From: Pseudomonadota bacterium
GTDB lineage: Bacteria; Pseudomonadota; Alphaproteobacteria; Acetobacterales; Acetobacteraceae
Direction of reading: 5' to 3'
Length of the DNA stretch: 6,876 nt
NCBI GenBank assembly: GCA_021784255.1
Contig: JAJXSZ010000171.1
Location: 1 to 6,876 of the forward strand
Position numbers and translations under genes: made by a program. Of this stretch, positions 1 to 5,531 are shown piece by piece (position 1 is the first letter of the stretch; every line of letters starts with the position of its first letter). Under the pieces are notes generated by a model. That model was not told the DNA's origin. It saw nothing but the letters and a program-made list of their open reading frames with translations, and did not search any database.

Positions 1-817
1 CCGGCGTCTCGTAGAGCCGGCGCGCGAATGCGGCGAGGCGCGGATAGTCGATCAGCCGGCGCAGGTTGCACTTGAAATGCCCGTGATAGACAGCGTCGAA
101 GCGAACCAGGGTGGTGAACAGGCGGATATCCGCTTCGGTGAGCTGGTTGCCCACCAGGAAATCGCGTCCCGCCAGGCGATCCTCGAGCCAGTCGAGGGTG
201 GCAAAAAGCGGGTGCACCGCCACGTCGTAGGCCTGCTGCGTCGTTGCAAACCCGGCGCGGTAGACGCCGTTGTTGAGGGTTTCGTAGACGCGTGCATTGA
301 CGGCGTCGATGTCGCCGCGCAACGGCTGCGGGTAGTAGTCGGCGCGGTCGGCACCGATGCCGTCGAAGGCGGTGTTGAGGATGCGCAGGATCTCCGCGGA
401 CTCGTTGTTGACGATCGCGTCGTTCGCAGCGTCCCACAGCAGCGGCACGGTGGCGCGGCCAGTGTAGCGGGGATCGGCGAGGCGGTAGAGTTCGTGCACC
501 GCCGCGATGCCTGGCACCGGTGCTGCCACCACGCCCGGGCCAGGCGCGAATGTCCAGCCGTCTTCGGCCATCAACCAGTGGGTAACCGAGACGCCGATCA
601 GCCCCTCCAGCCGCTTCAGGGCCCGCATGATCAGCGTGCGGTGCGCCCAGGGGCACGCCAGCGAGACGATGAGGTGGTAACGGCCGGGCTCTGGCGGGTG
701 GCCGGTGCCGGGCGCGATCGTGCCGCGGAAGCTCGTCGGCTGGCGGACGAAGGCGCCGGCCTGGCTCGGCAGACTGCGCGCCGCCGGGTCCCACACGCCG
801 TCCACCATCACACCCAT
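1..817 (-). CDS. yqjG: Glutathionyl-hydroquinone reductase (Xi-class GST, YqjG/PcpF/Ecm4 family), C-terminus cut by window edge
   Basis: The minus strand from the ATG at 817 is open for 272 codons to the window edge. The N-terminal part reads MGVMVDGVWDP, then F-x-R-x-x-x-x-F-R, then YHLIVSLACPWAHR, the hallmark of this family. Cys55 of the CPWAH motif is the expected catalytic thiol. V124-P125 and N138-E139-S140 match the cis-Pro and gamma-glutamyl contacts of glutathione. The helical C-terminal domain follows, with NNGVYRAGFATTQQAYD and LVGNQLTEADIRLFTTLVRFD. Known members reduce glutathionyl-hydroquinones (and similar quinone conjugates) to hydroquinones using glutathione, in the cytoplasm. 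Members are about 320-330 residues, so roughly 50-60 C-terminal residues lie outside the window. M1 aligns with family starts (MGxxxDGVW), although no clear Shine-Dalgarno precedes it. The gene begins 26 nt after tRNA-Gly on the same strand, so it may share that transcript. The family call is firm; the physiological substrate is unknown. Confidence 0.93.
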   Translation of the reverse strand, partial: MGVMVDGVWDPAARSLPSQAGAFVRQPTSFRGTIAPGTGHPPEPGRYHLIVSLACPWAHRTLIMRALKRLEGLIGVSVTHWLMAEDGWTFAPGPGVVAAPVPGIAAVHELYRLADPRYTGRATVPLLWDAANDAIVNNESAEILRILNTAFDGIGADRADYYPQPLRGDIDAVNARVYETLNNGVYRAGFATTQQAYDVAVHPLFATLDWLEDRLAGRDFLVGNQLTEADIRLFTTLVRFDAVYHGHFKCNLRRLIDYPRLAAFARRLYETP

Positions 818-843
818 GCGAAGGCACCCGTGCTGGAGGAGGT

Positions 844-917
844 TGGAGCGGGTGAAGGGAATCGAACCCTCGTATGCAGCTTGGGAAGCTGCCGTTCTAC
901 CATTGAACTACACCCGC
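844..917 (-). tRNA. tRNA-Gly (anticodon CCC), CCA encoded
   Basis: Read on the minus strand, the gene folds as a full cloverleaf of 74 nt including an encoded 3' CCA (846-844). The acceptor stem GCGGGTG pairs with CACCCGC. The D arm is GTTC-AATGGTA-GAAC. The anticodon stem GCAGC/GCTGC carries the loop TTCCCAA, so bases 34-36 are CCC, which reads the glycine codon GGG. The T arm holds TTCGATT. The discriminator base is T, as expected for bacterial tRNA-Gly. A good promoter lies just upstream at 939-968, which gives a short 5' leader of about 15 nt. Confidence 0.96.
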
Positions 918-938
918 GCTCTTGAGGGCTTGACCCCG

Positions 939-968
939 GTTATAGGGGCAGGGCCGCCGGCGGTGCAA
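939..968 (-). promoter_or_regulatory. Promoter of tRNA-Gly (and possibly the hydroquinone reductase)
   Basis: On the minus strand a -35 box TTGCAC (968-963) and a -10 box TATAAC (944-939) are separated by 18 nt. The boxes match the sigma-70 consensus at 4 of 6 (-35) and 5 of 6 (-10) positions. Initiation would fall near 932, about 15 nt before the mature tRNA 5' end at 917. No other promoter fits between the tRNA and the downstream reductase gene. Confidence 0.7.
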
Positions 969-989
969 TCCGGGCGCGACGCGCCGGGG

Positions 990-1018
990 TTGACCCATCG
1001 GGCCCTCGGCGTTTAGGT
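990..1018 (+). promoter_or_regulatory. Candidate promoter of the metZ transcript
   Basis: A -35 box TTGACC (990-995) is followed after 17 nt by TTAGGT (1013-1018). The -35 box is strong (5 of 6) but the -10 is weak. Initiation near 1025 would place the SAM-II aptamer (from 1041) at the very 5' end of the transcript, as riboswitch architecture requires. This positional fit is the main support. It lies back to back with the tRNA-Gly promoter on the other strand. Confidence 0.45.
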
Positions 1019-1040
1019 GCCGGCGCCGGGCGGTTCCGGC

Positions 1041-1095
1041 CCTCGTGATTTGTCCGGCCGGATTGCGGCGAGGTGAAAGAAGCGCGCTAAAGAGG
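1041..1095 (+). ncRNA. SAM-II riboswitch (S-adenosylmethionine aptamer, metA-type pseudoknot)
   Basis: The segment shows the SAM-II pattern in order. P1 is the pair CCTCG (1041-1045) with CGAGG (1069-1073). The 5' strand is followed at once by the conserved TGATTTG (1046-1052), then a CC (1054-1055) and ATTGC (1062-1066). After the P1 3' strand come TGAAAG, the invariant GCTAAAG (1086-1092), and a closing GAGG (1092-1095). In the known fold, CC pairs with the 3' GG and the GC of TTGC pairs with the GC before TAAA, making an H-type pseudoknot that encloses SAM. An extra self-complementary CCGGCCGG (1054-1061) sits in the variable loop. The class is known upstream of methionine genes (metA, metX, metZ) in alphaproteobacteria, and here it precedes metZ. 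The identification is from remembered consensus, not a covariance-model run. Confidence 0.87.
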
Positions 1096-1143
1096 CTGAC
1101 GGGGCACCTGTGTGCCGCGTCGAATCGAGGCCGGGCCAGCGAT

Positions 1144-1148
1144 AAGGG
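1144..1148 (+). promoter_or_regulatory. Ribosome binding site of metZ
   Basis: AAGGG lies 9 nt before the ATG at 1158. An in-frame TAA at 1143-1145 overlaps it, so metZ cannot start further upstream. This site is about 50 nt downstream of the aptamer's terminal GAGG (1092-1095), so the aptamer does not directly mask it. Confidence 0.6.
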
Positions 1149-1157
1149 CCCGACGTC

Positions 1158-2387
1158 ATGACCGATTCCCAGCCAGCCAGGGCTTACCGCCCTGCCACCA
1201 CCCTGGTGCACGGTGGCACCGTGCGCAGCAATTTCGACGAGACCACCGAGGCGCTGTTCCTCACCTCCGGCTTCGTCTACGCGAATGCCGAGCAGGCGGA
1301 GGCGACGTTCACCGGCACCGAGCAGCACTTCCAGTATTCCCGCTTCGGCAATCCGACGGTGGCGATGCTGGAGCAGCGCCTCGCCCAGCTCGAAGGCGCG
1401 CCGGCCTGCCGCGTCACCGCGACCGGCATGGCCGCCGTGCATGCCGCCATTCTTTCGCATGTGAAAGCGGGTGATCGTGTGGTGGCGTCACGGGCGCTGT
1501 TCGGCTCCTGCCACTGGATCGTCTCCACGCTGCTGCCGCGCTTCGGCATCCAGACCGAGTTCGTGGACGGCGCCGATCTGGCGGGCTGGCGCGCGGCGCT
1601 GTCGCGGCCGGCGAACCTGGTGCTGCTGGAATCGCCCTCCAACCCGATGCTGGAGATCGTCGATCTGCGAGCGGTGAGCGCCCTGGCGCATGCGGCCGGC
1701 GCGATCGTTGTCGTGGACAACGTCTTCGCCACGCCATTGTTGCAGAAGCCGATCGAGCTGGGCGCCGACGTCGTGGTGTATTCGCTGACCAAGCACAGCG
1801 ACGGCCAGGGCCGCGTGCTCGGCGGCGCCGTGCTGGGGAGCGAGAAATGGATCAACGAGGTTCTGCAACCCTATATCCGCAATACCGGCCCTGCCCTCTC
1901 GCCGTTCAATGCCTGGCTGCTGCTGAAGGGGCTGGAGACGCTGGCCTTGCGGGTCCAGGCAGCGCAAAACAGCGCCGGAAGCCTGGCGGCCTGGCTGGTG
2001 CGCCAACCCGCCGTCGCGCGTGTCTGGTATCCAACGCTGGTGGACTTCGCGCAGCGGCAACTGGCCGCGGCACAGATGCAGGGCGGCGGCACGCTGGTGA
2101 CGTTCGAGCTGCGCGGCGGCAAGCAGGCGGCTTTTTCGCTGATGAACGCGCTCAGGCTGATACTTATCTCTAACAATCTCGGCGACTCGAAGTCGCTGGT
2201 CACGCATCCGGCGACGACGACGCATATGCGCATCGGCGCCGCGGAGCGTGCGAAGCTTGGCATCACGGATGGCGTGATCCGCTTCTCCGTGGGCCTCGAG
2301 GATGTTGAGGATCTGCGCGAGGATCTCGCTGCTGGCCTTGCGGCGATCGCGTCAGCCGCGCTGCCAACGCCAGCCGCTGCCGGGTAG
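1158..2387 (+). CDS. metZ: O-succinylhomoserine sulfhydrylase, PLP-dependent (MetZ)
   Basis: This 409-residue cytoplasmic enzyme makes homocysteine from O-succinylhomoserine and sulfide, the direct-sulfhydrylation route to methionine. It is a Cys/Met-metabolism PLP enzyme of fold type I. YSRFGNPT (60-67) supplies the Tyr and Arg that bind the PLP phosphate of the partner subunit, D187 contacts the pyridine nitrogen, and K212 in YSLTKHSDGQGR is the Schiff-base lysine. K-H-x-D-G-Q-G-R and LFGSCHW (114-120) are typical of MetZ rather than cystathionine gamma-synthase or MetY. The C-terminal THPATTTHMR and RFSVGLEDVEDL close the family signature. The length is normal. The in-frame TAA at 1143 fixes the ATG at 1158. 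A SAM-II aptamer in the leader supports a methionine role and predicts repression by SAM. Preference for succinyl over acetyl homoserine is inferred from family resemblance. Confidence 0.95.
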   Translation: MTDSQPARAYRPATTLVHGGTVRSNFDETTEALFLTSGFVYANAEQAEATFTGTEQHFQYSRFGNPTVAMLEQRLAQLEGAPACRVTATGMAAVHAAILSHVKAGDRVVASRALFGSCHWIVSTLLPRFGIQTEFVDGADLAGWRAALSRPANLVLLESPSNPMLEIVDLRAVSALAHAAGAIVVVDNVFATPLLQKPIELGADVVVYSLTKHSDGQGRVLGGAVLGSEKWINEVLQPYIRNTGPALSPFNAWLLLKGLETLALRVQAAQNSAGSLAAWLVRQPAVARVWYPTLVDFAQRQLAAAQMQGGGTLVTFELRGGKQAAFSLMNALRLILISNNLGDSKSLVTHPATTTHMRIGAAERAKLGITDGVIRFSVGLEDVEDLREDLAAGLAAIASAALPTPAAAG

Positions 2388-2390
2388 GTC

Positions 2391-2428
2391 GCCGTCCGGC
2401 CCGCCGCTCTGGCGGCGGGCCGGACGGC
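2391..2428. terminator. Perfect 17-bp hairpin between convergent metZ and tauE-like gene
   Basis: The left arm 2391-2407 is exactly complementary to 2412-2428, with a TCTG loop. It starts 3 nt after the metZ stop and lies 25 nt past the stop of the convergent permease gene, so it is placed to end both transcripts. There is no T-run on either side, so it departs from the textbook intrinsic terminator. Termination is inferred from position and stem strength. Confidence 0.65.
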
Positions 2429-2453
2429 TCGCCACCGTTGTGTCGGAACCGCA

Positions 2454-3239
2454 CTACACCGCCAGCGCACGCCAGCTCTGCCACATCATATAGGCTGCGA
2501 CGACGAAGATCATTCCGGCAAAGATCAGTCGCAGCGCCTGGCCGTGCGCCAGGTGGCGAGCAAGCCGCATGCCGGCCACGGAGCCGACGACACCGCCGCC
2601 GATGAACGCAACGGCGACGCCCCAGGCGACCAGCCCGGAAGCCGCGTAGTTGAGTGCCGAAGTGAGGCCGAAAGCGGTCACGCCGATAAGCGACGTGCCG
2701 ATCGCATTGATCATCGGCATGCCGGTCGAGGCGACCAGGCCCGGCACGATGAGGAAGCCGCCGCCGATGCCGAAGAAGCCGGAAAACAGCCCCGTGCCGA
2801 AGCCCGTGCCAAGCACCTTCGGCGCGTTGGCGAGAGTGCATTTGGCGTCTTGCACGCCACGGTCGCGCCGCGATCGCAACATCAGCACGCCGACGGCGAC
2901 CATGACGAAGGCGAACAGGATCAGCAGGCGCTTGCCGTCGAAGGCCTTGCCGGCACTGGAGCCGAGGAACGCTCCGATCACGCCGGCGGCAGCAAAGATG
3001 AGGCCGCAGCGCCACTTCACCGTCCGTGCGCGGGCATGGCTCAAGAGCCCGGTTGCAGCATTGAACGCGACGGCGAGCGCGCTGGTGCCGATCGCCAGAT
3101 GCGGGTCGCGCAGGCCAACCAGATAGATGATCAAAGGCACGGCGAGGATAGAGCCGCCGCCGCCGACCAGACCAAGGGAAAAGCTGACGAGCCCGCCGCT
3201 CAGTGCGCCGAGTCCGTATTGCGCGAGGGTGAAACTCAT
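2454..3239 (-). CDS. TauE/SafE family permease (putative sulfite or organosulfur anion exporter)
   Basis: A 261-residue, very hydrophobic protein with about eight predicted membrane segments in two repeated halves. The first half has LGLVGGGGSILAVPLI (22-37) and AIGTSALAVAFNA (49-61). The second repeats this as SGFFGIGGGFLIVPGLV (153-169) and AIGTSLIGVTAFG (179-191). A charged cytoplasmic linker (about 122-141) separates them. This duplicated glycine-rich motif defines the TauE/SafE family (COG0730), inner-membrane proteins that export sulfite, sulfoacetate or other anions; most members have no proven substrate. I chose the ATG at 3239 because the first membrane segment begins soon after it. 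A further in-frame start at 3317 would add 26 mostly basic and polar residues. The start has no well-placed Shine-Dalgarno of its own. The gene stands alone and is convergent with metZ. Confidence 0.88.
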   Translation of the reverse strand: MSFTLAQYGLGALSGGLVSFSLGLVGGGGSILAVPLIIYLVGLRDPHLAIGTSALAVAFNAATGLLSHARARTVKWRCGLIFAAAGVIGAFLGSSAGKAFDGKRLLILFAFVMVAVGVLMLRSRRDRGVQDAKCTLANAPKVLGTGFGTGLFSGFFGIGGGFLIVPGLVASTGMPMINAIGTSLIGVTAFGLTSALNYAASGLVAWGVAVAFIGGGVVGSVAGMRLARHLAHGQALRLIFAGMIFVVAAYMMWQSWRALAV

Positions 3240-3696
3240 GTTGCGAAACGCATGGTGCTGGTTCCTGAGGATCGGGCGGCGGGAAGCCCGGGATGCCTGG
3301 TGGCGTCTGCCGCCCAACCTGGACGGCCGGCAGCGCGCCGGCTGATCGGGATTGGGAGCCGGACCGGTTTGGTCATACCGCGTCTGCCGTCATGCGCGGC
3401 GCGCCCGCGGCAAACATTGTCGCGGTGGCACCATCGCGAACATGGAGCACGCGGCGGCGTTCCGTATCGGTGGTCGGTGCCGAGGCAGAACGGTTGCACC
3501 GAGGCGCCGCGTCGTTGCGCAACAACAGGCGGAGCAGCGCCTCCGGCAGGCGGAGGGGCTGCCGATGGATCGACAGGATGAGGCCGACTTGGCTGGCCGA
3601 GTAGCGGGGATCCGGTCGGGAAGCGCGGACATTCGCCAGTCCATTTTCGACGAGAAGCTGCGGAAATCCGGTGGCTCTTGCTGCCAGGACAATCAG
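3240..3696. other. 457-nt stretch with no supportable gene
   Basis: Several frames are open here on both strands, as expected for GC-rich DNA, but their translations are rich in Arg, Ala, Pro, Ser and Cys and show no motif I recognise. A short stem GCCGGC-AGCGC-GCCGGC occurs near 3322-3340. I found no convincing promoter, tRNA, repeat array or terminator. The permease promoter should lie here but is not readable by eye. The stretch may hold a decayed gene or only the two gene ends. Confidence 0.5.
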
Positions 3697-4533
3697 CTAG
3701 AGCATCGCCAGCGCCTTCTTGCGTCGGGGCGGCGGAAACGCGGCGTCGATTGCTGCGAGATCCTGTGCCTCCAGTCGCAGCGCCGCGGCGGCTGCATTCG
3801 CCTTGACGTGTTCGATGGTTGAGGCCTTGGGAATGGCGATCACGCTGCCGGACCGAATCGCCCAGGCCAGCGCCACCTGCGCCGGCGTCGCGCCGTGGCG
3901 TGCGGCGACCGTCGCGAGCGCGCCGGTGCGCAGCAGGCGCCCGGCCTGTCCGAGCGGCGTGTAGCCCATCACCGGCATGCTGTGCGCGGTCTGCCAGGCG
4001 AGCAGATCGAATTCGATGCCGCGATGCTCGGGGTTGTAGAGCACCTGGTTGGTGGCGCAGGCGTTGCCACCGGCGGCCCACAGCTCCTCCAGATCGTCGA
4101 TATCGAAATTGGAAACGCCCCAGGAACGGATTTTCCCGGCCGCGAGCAATGCTTCCATGCCGGCGATGGTCTGCGCGAGTGGCACCGAGCCGCGCCAGTG
4201 CAGCAGATAGAGATCGATCCGGTCGGTGTTGAGCCGCGTGAGGCTGCGCTCGCAGGCGGCGATGCAGCCCTTCCGCGAGGCGTTGTGCGGGTAGACCTTG
4301 GAGACAAGGAACACTTCCTCGCGCCGTCCCGCAACGGCCTGTGCCACTACCTGCTCGGCGCCGCCCTCGGCGTACATCTCCGCCGTGTCGATCAGCGTGA
4401 GGCCGAGGTCGAGGCCGGCACGCAGCGCCAGTGCCTCCGCCTTCACGTCGGAGCCGCGCTCGCCCATGTGCCAGGTCCCCTGTCCCAACACCGCAACCGC
4501 GGTGCCGCCGGGCAGCCGGACGCGCGCGATCAC
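3697..4533 (-). CDS. Aldo/keto reductase (YeaE-like, NADPH-dependent)
   Basis: The 278-residue protein carries the aldo/keto reductase tetrad: D49 and Y54 in LIDTAEMYAEGG, K79 in FLVSKVYPHN and H112 in DLYLLHWRG. It begins with the usual beta strands and VLGQGTWHMGE. IRSWGVSNF (near 136-144) and AIPKAST (near 234-240) match the barrel and the NADP(H) phosphate-binding loop. Family members reduce aldehydes and ketones to alcohols; the SVPL insert after the catalytic His resembles E. coli YeaE, a methylglyoxal reductase. I chose the GTG at 4533 because it overlaps the upstream dipeptidase stop (GTGA), has an AGAGG 10 nt upstream, and gives family-typical length. An in-frame ATG at 4584 would add 17 residues with no homology appearance. 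It is the third gene of an overlapping operon, which suggests it acts on an intermediate or product shared with the BKACE and dipeptidase. The substrate is unknown. Confidence 0.9.
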   Translation of the reverse strand: MIARVRLPGGTAVAVLGQGTWHMGERGSDVKAEALALRAGLDLGLTLIDTAEMYAEGGAEQVVAQAVAGRREEVFLVSKVYPHNASRKGCIAACERSLTRLNTDRIDLYLLHWRGSVPLAQTIAGMEALLAAGKIRSWGVSNFDIDDLEELWAAGGNACATNQVLYNPEHRGIEFDLLAWQTAHSMPVMGYTPLGQAGRLLRTGALATVAARHGATPAQVALAWAIRSGSVIAIPKASTIEHVKANAAAAALRLEAQDLAAIDAAFPPPRRKKALAML

Positions 4534-5531
4534 GCCGCCAACGCCTCTGCCTGCTCCATGCAGCGGAGGAAATTGCCGCCCCACAGCAGCGCGACCGCGG
4601 CCTGGTCATAGCCGCGCGCGAGCAGCGCCTCGGTGACGTTCGCGCTCTCGCCGATATGCCGCCAGCCGACGAAGCCACCGCCGCCATCGAAGTCGGAGGA
4701 AATACCGACGTGCCGGATACCGATGCGTTTCACCACGTAGTCCACGTGGTCGCAGAAATCCGCGAGCGTCACCGTCTCGGCGGTGCCGCCCGGCTTGAGG
4801 AAGGAGGGCACGGCGGTGATCTGCACCACGCCGCCGCAATCACGCATCGCATCGAGCTGCTCGTCATCGAGGTTGCGGGGATGGTCACACAGTGCGCGGA
4901 TACACGAATGCGTCGCGACCACCGGTGATTTCGACAATGCAGCGGTCTGCAGCATCGTCGCCTTCGAGGTATGCGCGATGTCGGCCAGCATGCCCACGCG
5001 GTTGAGCAGCGCGACCGCCTCCCGCCCGAGCGCGGAGAGCCCGCCATGCTCGGCCGACCCATCGCCGAGATCGGTGCGCGGGATGGCGGAATCGGCGAGC
5101 GCGTTGTGCCCGTTATGGGTGATGGTGAGGTAAGTGGCGCCCATCGCCCGCAGCTGCGCCAGACGCCCCAGCTGGTCGCCGACCGCGTAGCCGTTCTCGA
5201 CCGCGGGGACGATGGCAATCTGCCCCGCGGCCCGTGCGGCGCGGATGTCGCCGCTGCTGCGGCAGAGGTGAGCGCCGTCGCGGCCGAGCGTGCCGATCAC
5301 GCCGAGCATGCCGGTGGCACGCTCCCAGGCCGCGGCGTGGCCGGTCGCGTCGCGCTTGCCCTGAGGGACATAGGCGGCGAGGAATGCCGCCCCGATGCCG
5401 CCCTCGCGCAGTTTCGGCAGGTCCACGTGGCGTGGTCCGGCGGAGAAGAAATCCGGCCCTGTCGGCCAGGGAATGTCGATATGCGTGTCCATCGCCAGCA
5501 GGCTGGCATGCACGCTGCCGGTTGCGTCCAT
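4530..5531 (-). CDS. Membrane dipeptidase family M19 (renal dipeptidase-like) metallopeptidase
   Basis: A 333-residue TIM-barrel amidohydrolase of peptidase family M19. The dizinc site can be traced: H17 and D19 in DTHIDIP, the bridging E112 in VPAVENGYAV, H187 in LADIAHTS and H208 in VATHSC. D280 in GISSDFDGG is the expected catalytic-site acid, and R219 in HPRN is the usual substrate-carboxylate contact. LTITHNGHNALADS (135-148) is also a family signature. Members hydrolyse dipeptides, often with a C-terminal D-residue, and related amides. No signal peptide is visible, so it is probably cytoplasmic. The ATG at 5531 overlaps the BKACE stop by one base (TGATG), with AAGGTGGGG just upstream; the stop overlaps the start of the aldo/keto reductase. 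An ATG at codon 14 is possible but would leave only two residues before the HxD motif. Operon position suggests a catabolic rather than cell-wall role; that is inference. Confidence 0.93.
   Translation of the reverse strand: MDATGSVHASLLAMDTHIDIPWPTGPDFFSAGPRHVDLPKLREGGIGAAFLAAYVPQGKRDATGHAAAWERATGMLGVIGTLGRDGAHLCRSSGDIRAARAAGQIAIVPAVENGYAVGDQLGRLAQLRAMGATYLTITHNGHNALADSAIPRTDLGDGSAEHGGLSALGREAVALLNRVGMLADIAHTSKATMLQTAALSKSPVVATHSCIRALCDHPRNLDDEQLDAMRDCGGVVQITAVPSFLKPGGTAETVTLADFCDHVDYVVKRIGIRHVGISSDFDGGGGFVGWRHIGESANVTEALLARGYDQAAVALLWGGNFLRCMEQAEALAA

Noticed and set aside
77..925. Long plus-strand open frame (282 codons) opposite the hydroquinone reductase and tRNA-Gly
   Set aside because: It lies antisense to a gene with unmistakable CPWAH family motifs, and its C-terminus (GNRTLVCSLGSCRSTIELH) is just the tRNA-Gly gene translated backwards, a well-known false-ORF signature.
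930..946. TTGACC and TATAGG on the plus strand as a metZ promoter
   Set aside because: The two boxes are only about 5 nt apart, far too close; the TATA here belongs to the minus-strand tRNA-Gly promoter.
1103..1116. Stem GGCAC/GTGCC after the aptamer as an intrinsic terminator of the riboswitch
   Set aside because: The stem is only 5 bp and no T-run follows, so it cannot be called a terminator.
2544..3581. Plus-strand open frame of 345 codons opposite the TauE/SafE gene
   Set aside because: The hydrophobic transmembrane gene on the minus strand explains the openness; the antisense product is charged and motif-free.
3373..3696. In-frame extension of the aldo/keto reductase beyond its TAG (107 codons)
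   Set aside because: The reductase is already full length at the TAG and ends like its relatives (PPPRRKKALAML), so stop-codon readthrough or recoding is not needed to explain it.
3236..4687. Minus-strand open frame of 483 codons across the gap and the aldo/keto reductase
   Set aside because: Its Arg/Ala/Gly-rich translation has no motif and overlaps two genes with clear catalytic residues in another frame; it is a GC-rich shadow.
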